The notes: generated from the letters alone by a model not told the origin. Counted from the first letter of the stretch, positions 23,933 to 36,848 are shown. The stretch is DNA of 64,000 bases from Pinus tabuliformis (GCA_031772625.1 CM062815.1:921608582-921672581); one strand, 5' to 3'. Translations and numbers: made by a program.

Positions 23933-24000
23933 TATTTGCATTATTAGCTAGTGTGTTGTCTTGGATGTCAACCTAGATGTGTTGTCTCTCCCTTCATCGT
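23933..24000 (+). repeat. Element C 3' LTR, start only
   Basis: TATTTGCATTATTAG followed by GTCTTGGATGTCAAC aligns with the start of element A's LTR on its own strand (TGTTGGCATTATGAT...CCTTGATGGCAAC). Similarity fades soon after, so the right edge is not defined. Confidence 0.55.
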
Positions 24001-25200
24001 TTTCTTGTCTCTGTTAGTGATATTCTAGTATGATGATTATTCATGAGTGTAGGATGTACAGTCTGGAATAGTTACAGGAAGATGAATAGGGCCTGAAAGT
24101 GATGAAGAATACTAATTGATGGGGTAGATGATTGAAGAAGGTCGACTCATTTCCCATGATTGTTGAGGTTTTATTGGTTATCACTCCTCGAGATCTCCAA
24201 GGCTGAGGAAGAGTCCAGCTGAGGTAATCACATACCAATATTTTGACTTGGTAGCTAGTCCTACAAAGCCGGAGTGGCTCTCTCCAAAGGATCACTACCA
24301 ATAGGGCTACATGGATTAAGGCTTTTCTAGATATAGTAGCTCAGGGTTTGTTTGATTTGATTTGGATGGGGTAGTCACTAGATGAATAAATTAGGTCAAA
24401 GAGTGAACTAGGTCAGGGCGAAAGAGAATTAGAATTGCAGACATCTGATGGGGAAAGGTAGGAAAGTTACTTTAATACTTTTGTAGTATAGTGATGAGAT
24501 GATTTAGACTAGTGAGGTGCTAAAAAGAGCATGAAGATCATGAATTCTTTTTCAACTGTAGAAATGAAACAATGTATGATGATTTTCCCAAAACAGAGCA
24601 TACAAGATGAATTCTGCTTATCATGCCTTGAAAATCAAACATACTTAGAGTGAAATGGATCATGAGAGGTAAAAAAAATTCAGACATATGAAACTGAAGA
24701 AGAAACAAGATCAAAATACCATGCCATGGAAATCCCACCAAAATAGTTGCAACTCATCCAATATATTCCATACCAAAGTCTAAAACACTATTACGACATC
24801 CAAGAGAGTCCAACTTGTAGAATGACTGAGAAATTACATAATATAGGCCTTAAATTAACTCATCCTAGCCTTAGGCATCGAATCCATGAGAGGAGGAGCA
24901 GTTGTAACAAAAACTAAACTAATAGCTAGAGTGTAGGGTGGTCAAAGTGACTCATCCCTAACTCAAGCAAACTAATTCATTACAAGTCATAAAGGCCATT
25001 TACCTAATGTATTTACCCTAGGTAATAGTAAAAACATAATAATTACATCACCCTTATCAATTAGATCCGTAAAACATTAATTTCCCATAGGTAAAAATCA
25101 ATTTGGAGAGAAACAGTGAAAATTTGCATTGACTGTCAAACGCACAGTGCCAGTGTCAAACACGCAGTGCCATCTTCAAGCTGACTTTTACCTACCTTCC
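24001..25200. other. No gene seen
   Basis: Part of this may be the rest of element C's LTR. Open frames are short, on both strands, and match nothing I know. A short pair of cgcagtgcca motifs at about 25133-25173 resembles the minisatellite at 26655. Confidence 0.4.
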
Positions 25201-25248
25201 TGATGTCCAAATCTAGCCCAGGATAGCTCATTGGAAATATTATCCTAT

Positions 25249-26160
25249 TTAGTTTCCAAAACTACCCTTGGTTTTCAAAATGGGCTTGATTTGCCCCTCC
25301 AAAATTCCATTCGCCCAAGACAACTCATCAAATGAGGATGAATGATGTATGGGTTGAGATAGAGGAATGAAGGTGGATGGATGAGATGATGAAGGGATGC
25401 TTTGAACATTTTGAGTAGATGCATGAGTGAATGTGGGATTAGCTATGAAGGTGTTCCAAGCAATGTTGAGTTCCTTGAGATGATAAAGAACTATAATTTT
25501 AATGAGGGAATGATGAAATAGTCTCTTCATTTGATCTTTATACTCCCTCTTTTGGGAAATGTAGGCCATCTTCTCAACACTCCGGAAAAGATAGTAGGGC
25601 ATATTGAACATTTTTACCCTAGTGAAATGAATTAAAAGTCGGATATGATAAGAATAGACCCTGGAGAATCTACCTTCACATGAAAAATACTTCATAATGA
25701 TCTTCATCATTGAGGCATATTTGTCAAGGAGGTGTGAAAAAGGAAAATAGCCCCATTTCGATACCTTGGTTTCATGTAAGGCTCATAATAATGCCTCTCC
25801 AAATCACCCTGTTTAAACCATTTTTCTCCAACATCTAGAATTCTGGTGGCAGCTAATATAATGGTAGTAGATAGAGTAAATGTGACACCTACTAGAGTGA
25901 CCTGGTTGTCTTGGAGTTTTAAATGAAGAACTTAGTCAACTCAGGATGGTGTTGGACTTCCTGAACTTGCTCATAGAAATCATAACAGCCTAGCCATTTG
26001 AAGGATGTCACAATCATAGGGGATGCTAAGAGTTCCCTGAGATCTGTGGGCTCAAACCTGTGTATCTGGCCTCCTTTGTGTGGCCTCCTCTATTCCCTGT
26101 CTTCTTCTCTATCTGTTTCCTCTTCCTCACTATGTGGTCTGTATTCCTCCTCTGCCATGG
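25249..26160 (-). pseudogene. Transposon-like plant protein relic, unidentified
   Basis: The minus-strand reading begins at an ATG near 26158 with an acidic Glu/Arg-rich stretch and continues through phrases such as YDFYEQVQEVQHHPELTKFF. The last 153 residues (25249-25710) are open and contain MMKIIMKYFSCEGRFSRVYS and IRLLIHFTRVKMFN. The look is that of plant transposon-associated proteins that accompany some Ty3/gypsy or DNA elements. That is an impression from the sequence, not a domain match. No integrase, transposase core or polymerase motif is visible. It is broken and belongs to some repeated element rather than to a host gene. Confidence 0.4.
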
Positions 26161-26654
26161 TGTTTAGTATCAAACCCTAGGGAGGTGTAAGGTAGGGGGA
26201 ATGCAGTTTTTAGGGAATAGTAAATGGGGAAGGGTAAATATGAAGATGATGGGTGAAGGGATATTTGTATTGTAGAGGGATATAGGGTAGTAGTATGATA
26301 GTTTATGGATCGGGGAAATTTGTTTGCAATATAGGTGGTTTGGGAGCCTAGGTAGTTGTATCACCTAGGACTTAGGGGTTTAGGACAAAGGGTTAGAGGG
26401 TATCTGGGATAAAAAGGTTTAGGGAAAGGGAAGGAGGGTGGAGGGAAGTGTATAAAAGGGAATGAGAGTGGAAGGTAGTTTTTTGGGGAGATCTAGGGTT
26501 CAGATATAACCATCAAAACAAATATTCAATAAAACCTTTCAAACACTTAGGAATTGACTTGAGGAGGAGGAAAATCACATCCCTTAGCTGCTACTTACTT
26601 GTTTTGAGGTTGAAAGCGCTTTGGAGGAGTTGAGGTGGTGACTAGAGCATTGTT

Positions 26655-26816
26655 GTTCAAACACGCAGCACCAATGTAGAGTGCACAACACCTCAGGAAA
26701 ACGTGCAGCGCCTTAAGGGAATGTGCAATGCCTTAAGGAAACGTGTAGCGCCAGGTAAACGTGTAGTGCCAGAAGAGAATGCGTAGTGCCAGAAGGAAAT
26801 GCGCAGCGCCTGCCCT
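26655..26816. repeat. GCAGCGCC-type minisatellite
   Basis: About eight imperfect units of 20-24 bp follow the pattern aaacgtgcagcgcc(a/t)(t/g)aag. Two related motifs occur at about 25133-25173, on the far side of the protein relic. The two patches may mark the untranslated parts of one element that encloses the relic. Confidence 0.65.
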
Positions 26817-28814
26817 GTGTTTGATGATTTTGCCCAGAATTGTGAAAAGGCTCTCTTGGAGTTTGCTCAGTCAGTGCTAGGAGGAAAATGACGCTGAGTT
26901 TGAAGCCAAGAAGTCCTTTATAGGTGAGTGAATTTGATCTTTTACTTCTCAAACCCACTTTCTAATGTTTCATTTGACCCTTTTTTTGACCTCTTTGATA
27001 ATTTGGTTTCTGACCTTTTTCCTTTGTAGGTGGATGTGCTGAAGTTTTGGAAATATTCACTTTTTACTTTTGTTTGGATGATATTGGCAATGGAGTTTGA
27101 GTAAACAACTAAGAATAGTGACTTATTACATATGATAAACATAAAATTACATAAATAAATAAAAATTATTACATCTCTCTTTTTGAAATAAAATTACAAA
27201 CTGGAATAAAATTCTTATTTAAAATCAAATTTGGAAGTTTAGCAACCATGGTTACATGCTTGTAAACCCTTATTTAACTGAAAAAGGGATATTATTTACT
27301 TTACTTTCATACTTTGCTGGCCTTATGTAGTGAAATGGTGTTTTATTGGACCTTGGAAAAATGAAACCTAGTGACCTAATGGAACCTTGAATGGTTGGAC
27401 TCCAAGTGGACTTGAATGACATAAAACATGATGAAATGAGATTTTATAGTTAATGTATGCTCAGCAAGACACATGAAGGTGGGCCAACAAATATTGATAT
27501 TCTGAGAGGGGATGGGGTTTTAACTTGGGCTACCATCAGTGAGTAAATTTTTACATGATGGCTTAGGTGGAATGATAAAAATTTTAGAATGGGACCCTAA
27601 TATGATATGAAAAGAGGATTTTTGATCACTGATGGCAGTATGCAAATACTAACTCTAACATTATTGAAGCCTTATTAATGCCTGACATAACCCATAGGCA
27701 TTGGAGAAGGCATGTTAGAACTTGGAGAAAGTTTCAACAAAGTTTGACTGTGTTTTGATTTCTTTCGGGGCTTGGAGATAGGGTAACATAGGCTGTGTGT
27801 AAAAGAATTTCATTAAAACACACTTCAGGAAGGGGAGAAGTGTGTTACTTTCTGCAAACACAGAAAATAAAAAACTTAGGGCTAAAACATGGTTTTTCCC
27901 ACGATAATATTGTAGAAGGTTCATTTGATCTTGTTAAAGCTTCCTACCAACAAATCCATGGGATTTTCTCTTGGTATTGACAAGGGATAAAGGTTATAAA
28001 AGGAGAAGGTGATGGGTCAGTTCTGTGTGCAATTCTTGAGTTTCTTGTGATTTATCTTATATAGGTGTGGCATGTGCACTACGGAGAAAGGATGAGGTAT
28101 AGAATTAAGAGATATGAGGGAAATAGGTCTACCCATGTTAATTTGTTTGTTGTAGTTGTAGTAGTGGGAAAATAGGACAGATCTATGATGTGTTATGTCT
28201 AGTTTCCGATACAAGAAGGAATGAATGAGTCTTGTTCTGAACAGTGAGCATATGTTTTCGCATAAATTATTTAGATATGCGCCTTATATATTGGTATTTT
28301 ATTTATAACCATTAAAAACAAAGATTAGTGTTAGAAAAAGATCAGTCAGATGTTTTGACAATATATATATGTATAGAGATCATTGTGTTACTTTATATAG
28401 AGATTGAGCAATGTATGTTGTAGGGTTTTGAGACCATTTTGCAGTGACTATTGAAAGGGTTTTGTAGAGACAGAGAGGTCTTTTTCTTGTATGATGTTCT
28501 ATGCTACTAAAGAGATCTTCATGTGTAGAACAATGAAATTTTTGTCTAAGTTTTTGGCAAAGATCATCATTTCACAAGGATATATGCACTCGTGATTCAG
28601 TGAATAGGGATTCGATGATTTCCATGGTAGGGGCTCATTCTGTTTAACTCTTCAAGGCTTATACGTTGCACTGGTAACAAATTTATTTATGACCTCATAT
28701 TGAAGTGATTTAACTTGTTGTGTGTTGATTGTTTGACCTATTGAAGGAATTAAATAACAGAGAAGTCATTGTTGACGTATCTATACTTCGATGTTTGATT
28801 GTTGTTGATTGTGT
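26817..28814. other. No gene seen
   Basis: Mixed-composition DNA with short open frames on both strands, none recognisable. It may include untranslated or LTR parts of the element that carries the 25-26 kb relic, but I found no matching terminal repeat. Confidence 0.4.
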
Positions 28815-30850
28815 GTGTTGTAATCCCAGAGTCAATCCCTGGCTGCGGGGAACCAGCACCTAAGACATATAAAAGAATGATTAAAACTTTAAAATATGTG
28901 GCCAAAGCGATAGGCCATTAGAGCTTGTAATGAATCTTCTAGTTCTGAAACATATCCTTAAAACCAAACTAGCCAAAATAGATGAGGGTTTCAGGGCTTC
29001 GATTAAAGGTGGCTAGAAGAAGAATGAAGATGAACAAAGTTTAATAACCCAGGCAATTAAGACTCTGAGTGTTAACCCTACAGAAAAAGTGATGGAAAAA
29101 GACTAAGACATGGAAGAATTTGTAGCATGGTGGAGCCTAGTAAGACTCTTTAAATTTGAAATGTGAGTATCGTTCAAAATAAATTTACATTCATAACTTA
29201 AAAATATATACTGGTTCATTACGTGCATGCTAGCAGAAGAAAAAAATTAACAAATAAAAACATATGAAAAGAAAAATAATTTTACAATTACCTTAAAAAA
29301 AACTAAAATCAAAATTTGAAAATTTCTCCATTACCTCCTGAAATACAAACTCCGAACCCCTCGATCCTCCCTCCTTTTTATTTTTGCCAGGTTCTGGTTA
29401 GTTTTCAATACTAATTCTTGAACCATTATATGACTGTTGCTTTGGGAGAATTTACAATAAAAGTTACAAAATATTAATTTAATATTATATATACATTATA
29501 TCTATAACATTAAATATAAAAATGCTTGTTTTATAGAATACAACTTTGACCCACTCTTCAATTTTGACAAAATATGATGTTTGGGCTTTTGCCTCATTTT
29601 AAAACATATGTCGTAGTCTAACTAGTTGGAGTAATTGCCTTGAAAGTTATTGAAATTCTAGTCATATTTAGAGAAAATCCGGCAAGGATTTTTGTAAATC
29701 TAAGTTATAGTTGTAAAACTTCAAAATTTTAAGTGTCCTAGACGTTTTTGATGGTGCTGAATCCATTTCCACCATCAAAAACATAATTCAAACACTGTCT
29801 CTACAAGATTTTTTGAAATTTTTTTACCCAGATTCCGACCACTTTTGACCATATAGACAATTCCTCTGCTTCAGTAGACGACTCCAAAACATATACATAA
29901 AAAATAGACAGTGGTACGTGCGAGCTCCCAATCTTTGTCTTTATGCACATGATAGAGGATTAATGTTGATGTGGGTCCCAACTCCGTCACGTATACCTCT
30001 GCAAACCTTGGGGGCTTTTCTCAAAATCACAAACCGTTTTCGGAACCTCCCTTCGTGTCTTCTGGAATAGACGAAGAGTTCCCCCGGGATGAACCTTATC
30101 CCTCGATTTTCAGATTAGTGGTTTGGGTAAACCACTTCTCGGCATTCCTTCCTCATATAAATGTTGAATTATTTGATGAACCGGAATTCCGTTGATCTGG
30201 GTTCAGACCCTTTCAAGCCGTCGATTTATAACTTTCCTTGGCAAAATGCTTGAGTAATTCTTTTTGTTTTCCATTATGACGCTAATCAGCAAAGCAAGCT
30301 ACAAATAACTTTCCTTGGCATATTCATACGACGGTAATCATCCCCAAGTGAAGACGATACTCATAAATCAACCCCAGTGAAGGACCAACCATAGGCACCT
30401 CCTCCTTGGCAAACCATAAGCACATGAATATTCTCCATGTAATGGGAAAAAATGCATTTGTGACTCCATCATGACTCGATGCATGCTCATCCACACGCTG
30501 CCTTCTCCACAAATTTGTGACCTTTTACTTAGGGAAATCATGTGATATGGTTGGTTCTGGTCTTGTTTTACAATGTTGGAAATACTCCCATATTTGTGGG
30601 ACAAAAATGTAATATATAATTTATAATATTAATTACACACATACTCTTTTCCCGACCATGAGCGTCTCCCTTGGCACCTTGTGTAGGTGCTTGTTTGGTG
30701 TCTGTAGGCTTGGTGAACTAAAAAAACAATTGTTTTTGTTGTCAATTGGTAGACTTGGTGTTTGACTTGTTTTGGTGTCTGTAGACTTGGTGAACTAAAA
30801 AAACAAATTGTTTTTGTTGTCAATTGGTAGACTTAGGTGCTTGACTTGTA
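28815..30850. repeat. Dispersed duplicated segment, copy 1
   Basis: This segment is similar in the same order and orientation to 32106-35280. Matching anchors include ttaaaatatgtggcc(a/g)aag (28886 and 32289), catggtggag, ttcataacttaaaaatat, the AT-rich stretch that follows, the region around 29900-30230 against 33180-33530, and the region 30308-30690 against 34815-35270. Divergence is high, with many indels, so the duplication is old. I see no gene in it. A 225-bp plus-strand frame (29971-30195) lies in the shared part but is not conserved as protein in copy 2. Confidence 0.65.
30697..30850. repeat. 77-bp tandem duplication
   Basis: Units begin at 30697 and 30774, each starting ggtgtctgtag and containing the palindromic core aacaattgttt or a one-base variant of it, then gtcaattggtagactt. 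They are nearly identical. Confidence 0.75.
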
Positions 30851-32105
30851 AATGTTGTTGATGACATTCCATGCCATATGTTTGGAATGGACTAGGGCCT
30901 CTAGCCAAATTATAAAAAGAAAACAAAAACTTTTCTTATAGAAACCGAGATCACTAATATGACTAATAAAAACCTACTTTTGGTGTATTTAAAAAAAAAT
31001 TATGTCATGTGCCGTTGTTAACCAGTGATGCTCCAAAAGCTTCATTAGCAAAAGCCCCAGTAAACTTTTTAATTTTAATTTGTTAAAAGATTTTCACTGC
31101 AAAATATTTGATTTTTCAAATCGTGCAAGATTGATCTACAACATGTTGCCTTTAATTGGGGATAGCATTTTGTCTGCAAAGCGCTGAGAACCGCAGGTTT
31201 GTAGTTTTTATTGGGCATGGAGTCTAAATAAAAACTGAAACTGCTCTCAATTAGCTTTGAAATTTGTGGAAATGAAACCTTTTTGAAACCTTTATTCTTT
31301 CTTCTAGAAAGTGAAACAAAACTTATGTTGACTAAAAAAATGCCCCATATGTGAGTTTATTTATGTTCAACTCTTACCTATATAAAAAGTTGATTTTGAT
31401 CAAGTGTAATCCACTTTCCGATGGTTCGAGGACAACATTTAAATGTTGGACCTTATGCATGTGTACTCCTAAAATCCATAAGAACTTCAGACAACAAATT
31501 TGATACATACCCCAGAATGGATATATATTAATGACCAAAGAAAGATGTCATGTAGTTAGCTATTGGTCATAAAATGCACGAGAGAAAAAATTATTTTCCT
31601 AGTTTTCTTGAACAATCTCTTAACATTGGTATTTTTCCATAGGGAAACCATAGTCCTTCTTAGCTCTTCAACTTTGCACTCTTTCTGAAAAGATTGATGC
31701 TGATTATTTTCTTCTCACTTGCTTGCGAGCAATTTCTTTTAAAATACTGCAACAAATTCATCCTCATCTTATTCACATGAATTATAAATAGGTTCATCTT
31801 CTATAAAACCAAGACCCTCATATGAAAAATAATAATCATATATTGGAGCACTAGTGAGATATACGAAATAGGACCTTTGAGGGTTAGTTTGCACTTGAAT
31901 AATATCTTTTTTTATTGGAGCATATATATTCAGAAAAAATACAAATGAGGTCATTTTTTAAGAAACCCAGAGAAAGAGAACACCCAAAGTGAAGACAACA
32001 ACTGAAGATTCACAACCAAAGACACGTTCTTGTCACCCTCAATAATCAATTCAAAAATCTTCAAATAAAACAGAGGGAAGATATTTCAATTATATCATTG
32101 CTAAT
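30851..32105. other. AT-rich DNA, no gene seen
   Basis: Spacer between the two duplicated segments. A 61-codon minus frame at 31769-31954 is the only open frame listed here and is not recognisable. Confidence 0.45.
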
Positions 32106-32249
32106 GATGCCAATTTGATGTTGTAACCCCGAAGATAGTTCGTGGCTATGGGGGATGCCAATTTGATGTTGTAACCCTGAAGATAGTTCGTGGCAATGGG
32201 GGATGCCAATTTAATGTATTAACCCCAAAGATAGTTCATGGCTATGGGG
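32106..32249. repeat. 48-bp tandem repeat, three copies
   Basis: Units begin at 32106, 32154 and 32202 (gatgccaattt, then gaagatagttcgtggc, then atggggga). Copy 1 of the larger duplication has one related unit near 28820-28860. Confidence 0.8.
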
Positions 32250-35200
32250 GAACTGGTGTCCGGGACATCTAAAAGATTGATTAAACCTTTAAAATATGTG
32301 GCCGAAGGGATACGCCATGAGAACGTTCAACAGATCCTAGTTCTAAAACTCATCCTTAAAACTAGAATGACCAAGGTGGATAGAAGAAGAATGGAGATGA
32401 ACATAGTTTAATAATTGAGGCAATGAATCTGAGTGTTAAGCTTGCAGGAAGAGTGATGGAAAAGGCCCAAGATATGGAGAAATTTCCAGCATGGTGGAGT
32501 GCGCATTAATAATCTTTAAATCTGAAATGGTGGAGTGCGGATTAATAATATTTAAATTTAAAATGTGAGTATTGTTCAAGAGAAATTCACATTCATAACT
32601 TAAAAATATCATAGATTCATTACGCTAGCAGGAGAAAAACATTAACGAATGAAAACACATAAAGAAAAACAGTTCTACACTTACCCCAAGAACGAGAATC
32701 AAAATTGATTTGTATTCTTCAGTTTCAAAGAGTTTTCTTCATTACATTTCCTCCTGGCATATAGACTCTGAACTGCCCTAGACATTCCTCTTTCTTTTTG
32801 TTTATGCCCTAACTTAACTATCAATTTTAAAACTGACTTCTTTGACCATTATAAAATTATTTGTTTTTTAGATAATAAAAATTACAAATAATAATTCAAT
32901 ATATATAGAGATATTCAATATATATGTAGAGATATTAAATATATATAATATTAAATTTAAAAAAAAAGTCTCTCGGTTTTAATAAATAAAATTCGACTTT
33001 TTGAAATTTTCCCATATATATATTTCTGTATTTTAAACCCAAACAAAAACATCTATTATTAGAGATTTCCTAAATAATACTATGTGACATGAACCAATCA
33101 CACATATTACAGAATGTTAATTCCAAAAATCTCTAACAACATGACAAACGGCAGATGTCTCCTATCACTCAAAAAACATATACATTAAAAAGGAGTACGT
33201 GTGAGGCCGGCTTTGTCAAATGCTACATGACGCTGAGCTAAAGGCGACAACTGATAGTGCGTGGGTCCCTTTGTTGTACTCATGCAAGAGATGGCAAAAC
33301 CACATGTGGCTTTTGGAAACCATAAACTGAACTCCGGGACTCTCACACCGGTAAGTGGTTTTTGAATGTAAGGGCTCGGGATAAGGTGTGGTCGTTGATG
33401 TGTAGATAAGAGGTCTGGGGCAAACCGCTCCTCGATGGCTGTCTTCAGCATAACCTCCGAGCACTTTAAACTATCAGAACCTCATTGATCTGGGCATGAA
33501 TCTTTCAGGACGTCAATTTATTTCAGATCTACCTGTCAGTCAAACCAACCTGAGATTCTGCAAAAACTCGAGTAGCATCGAAGCATAAAACATAGTTTTC
33601 TTGCGCTAGATGTACATCATCAAATATAATGCAGGATAGTGCTTCAAAACCACATTTTAGTGCTTCTGGATGACGAGTAGTAATATAAAACAAAGATGAA
33701 ACTGCGCATTAAGCAACATTTGGGTTTGTAGTTTCAGTCTTTATTTTCTTCAAAGTTATGTTAGCAATGTTACTCCGGTGTTGCTTTCCATTGTGATAAT
33801 TCTCACTAAATTATTTTTTTAAATGATTGTGTAGATCATCTTCCGAATTTATCGCATTAGATTTGTTTTGATTGACTTTCGAACCAGCAACAATAGTTCA
33901 TCTTCAAAATGTGAATGATCCTCTCTCAATAAAAACCATTTGCAATATTGACATGAATTCATCCTTTGGTTAACGTTTCTCCTTTAATATCAAACTATGA
34001 CCAAAGGAAATGAGAGATTTGTTTCTTTAACGATACAACAATAATTATTTGTAAGTTGAGAATTCAGAAAGTCAACTTGCCAATCATCGCTGTGGATTTT
34101 ATTTGATTGTCAATATTCTACCTTTGCATTGGTGGCATGTCTTGAGGAGGAGGCAGATTCATAGCATGCATGTTAACCATATGTTCTTGCATATAATCAC
34201 CCAGAACTTGGGTAGTTCTCGGTGAAAAGGCCTTGACATATGTACCGGTGAATCTGGCATCTCAAACAAGAATATCTTGTAGTTGCATGTATTGGAAAAC
34301 TTGATTAAGGGAGGGAGGGGGATCATTCGTTCCAGTGTAGGCTTTGGATAATTGAATATGCATGCAATCCTATGTTTACAATAACCTATATGCATATAAA
34401 ATGGTCATTCTTTCTCTCCCCGACGAATGGGAAGGCCCAAAAAGTTGAACTGTGTTTGTTCCTGCAGTGGGAATGATTCTTCACCAGAGATATAATATTT
34501 ACAAGTCACATGTCTCCAGCTGCTGGGCGAATATCCTGTTTAATCACGTGAGAGTGTTGAGCTACAAACATCTCATAGCTCAGATGAGGACTGTTTGGCC
34601 TATCATGTGGAGAGAATTACAATTGCATTAAACCCCACAATCACCCCAAAAGTTTCTGTAGTAATGAGCAATAGTGAAAGATCTCCATAATCTCTACTCT
34701 GCATATCCAGCTGATCAAAATACAAAACAATATCGGTGGGTGTTCTCTATATAAAATCATTGAGTGATTTAAGAATTTGTTCTTTACGATGTTGATTATC
34801 AAAGGAAGATAGAAATAACTTTTCTTGGTAGATTCATATGACGGTAATCATCCCTAAGTTTAGACGATACTCATAAATAAATCCCAGTCAAGGACCGACC
34901 ATAGGCACCTCCTCCTTGTCAAACCATAGGCACGTGAATCTTCTCCATGTAATGATAAAAATTGCATTTGTGAGTCTTCTCTTTGCCATGGTTCCATCAT
35001 GACTTATGCGTGCTCATCCACGCGCTTCCTTCTCCACAAACTCATGACCTTTTACTCAAGGAAATCATGTGATATGTTGGCACTTTTTGTTTTACAATGT
35101 TGGGAATAGTCCCACACATGTGTGACAACAATGTAATGTATAATTTATAACCATTATACACAGCTTTGGTCAACCCGTTATGCACAGTGTATATACCCCT

Positions 35201-35280
35201 TCCTCGACCATAGGAGAATATACCCCTTCCTCGACCATGGGCTTCTCCCTTAGCCCCCTTGTATGAGTGCATACTTGGTG
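32106..35280. repeat. Dispersed duplicated segment, copy 2
   Basis: Partner of 28815-30850. It holds an extra stretch of about 1.27 kb (roughly 33530-34800) that is absent from copy 1. It also has local tandem growth at both ends: 3 x 48 bp at its left edge and the large array at its right edge. The paired structure helps to date the array, since copy 1 has the single-unit state at both places. Confidence 0.65.
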
Positions 35281-36000
35281 AGTATGGGCTTCTCCCTTAG
35301 CCCATATTTATTGGTAAGAAGCTCTTACCCATAGCCCCTTGTATGGGTGCTCACTTGGTGACTTCTTACCCATAGCCCCTTGGTGACTTCTTACCCATAG
35401 CCCCCCCTTGGTGACTTCTTACCCATAGCCCCTTGTATGGTGCTTACTTACTTGGTTCTTACCCATAGCCCCTTGTATGGGTGCTTACTTGGTGACTTCT
35501 TACCCATAGCCCCTTGTATGGTGCTTATTTACTTGGTGACTTCTATGTAGATCATAGCCGAAGCCCCTTGTATGGGTGCTTACTTGGTGACTTCTTACCC
35601 ATAGCCCCTTGTATGGTGCTTACTTACTTGGTGACTTCTATGTAGATCATAGCCGAAGCCCCCTGTATGGGTGCTTACTTGGTGACTTCTATGCAGATCA
35701 TAGCCCCTTTTATGGGTCTTTCTATGCGGATCATAGCCTCTTGTATGGTGCTTACCCCTTGTATGGGTCCCCTTAGCCCCTTGTATGGGTGCTTACAGGT
35801 CCCCTTAGCCCCTTGGTATGGGTGCTTACTTGGTGACTTCTAAGGCCCCTTGTATGGGTCCCCTTAGCCCTTTGTATGGGTGCTTACTTGGTGACTTTTA
35901 TGCAGATCATAGTCCTTTGTATGGGTGCTTACTTGGTGACTTCTATGCAGATCATAGGTCTAATGTTTTTGTAGGTTTTTGTAGGTTGTATGCAGTGCAT
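35200..36000. repeat. 41-bp class minisatellite with truncated units
   Basis: Many imperfect units follow ttacccatagccccttgtatgggtgc then ttacttggtgacttc. Some are shortened or carry an insert (tatgtagatcatagccgaag). An 80-codon open frame across part of it (35818-36060) is a by-product of the repeat. The single ancestral-looking unit is in copy 1 at about 30655-30700. Confidence 0.85.
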
Positions 36001-36445
36001 AGATCGATGGGTGCTTACTTGGTGACTTCTATGCAAATCATAGGTCTAATGTTTTTGTAGGTTGTATGCAGTGCATAGATCATAAATACATCATAGGTCT
36101 AATGTTTTTGTAGGTTGTATGCAGTGCATAGATCTATGGGTGCTTACTTGGTGACTTCTAGGCAGATCATAGGTCTAATGTTTTTGTAGGTTGTATGCAG
36201 TGCATAGATCATAAATACATCATAGGTCTAATGTTTTCATAGGTTGTATGTAGGGCATAGATCAATACATAGATCATAAATACATCATAGGTCTAATGTT
36301 TTTGTAGGTTGTATGCAGTGCATAGATCATAAATACATTATAAGTCTAACATTTTCGTAGGTTGTATGCAGTGCATAGATCATAAATACATCATAGGTCT
36401 AATGTTTTCGTTAATGTTTTCGTAGGTTGTATGCAGTGCATAGAT
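35951..36445. repeat. 53-bp minisatellite interleaved with the 41-bp class
   Basis: Units begin with aggtctaatgttttt near 35956, 36042, 36095, 36171, 36224, 36289, 36342 and 36395. The common step is 53 bp. The 76- and 86-bp steps contain an inserted gggtgcttacttggtgacttct piece of the other family. Further units lie at about 36625-36705. Confidence 0.85.
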
Positions 36446-36848
36446 CAGAAGTATTTATGACAAATCAAGGGCGTTAAACTAATTGTTATGGTTGTAGGGA
36501 CAAACCTTAAGTTTTTTGAGGTTATATGGAGAATTAAACTATTTGTGATGCATATGGAGAATTAAATTAATGTGGTGGTTGCACGGACAAAGCTTAAGTT
36601 TTTTGAGGTTATATGGAGAATTGAACATAGGTCTAATGTTTTCGTAGGTTGTATGCAATGCATAGATCATAGGTTTAATGTTTTCGTAGGTTGTATGCAG
36701 TGCATGGATCAAAAGTATTTATGACAAATGAGAGGCATTAAACTAATTGTGATGGTTGCAGGGACAAACCTTAAGTTTTTTGAGGTTATATGGAGAATTA
36801 AATTAATTGTGATGGTTGCAGGGACAAACTTTAAGTTTTTTGAGGTTA
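36446..36848. repeat. Approximately 60-90 bp tandem repeat
   Basis: Four copies of a unit contain gggacaaaccttaagtttt and then gaggttatatggagaatt, near 36498, 36580, 36763 and 36820. A patch of the 53-bp family lies between them, so the two arrays were shuffled together. Confidence 0.75.

Larger units (their letters stand above)
19060..24000 (+). mobile_element. Element C: decayed Sirevirus-like copia element, 5' end missing
   Basis: Plus-strand copia order gag, protease, integrase, reverse transcriptase, RNase H, polypurine tracts and the start of a 3' LTR. Sequence similarity to element A is clear along the whole coding region and at the LTR start. Recognisable similarity begins abruptly in mid-gag near 19060, so the 5' LTR, primer site and gag N-terminus are missing or unrecognisable. 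It carries many breaks (more than fifteen by rough count) and is much older than element D. The right edge of its 3' LTR was not found, so the end given is approximate. Confidence 0.85.

Noticed and set aside
30324-30604. Two overlapping minus-strand frames at the shared end of copy 1
   Set aside because: The matching stretch in copy 2 does not keep either frame, so they are not conserved as protein.
35818-36060. 80-codon open frame with an internally repeated protein sequence
   Set aside because: It is entirely made of minisatellite units. No start context or homologue supports it.
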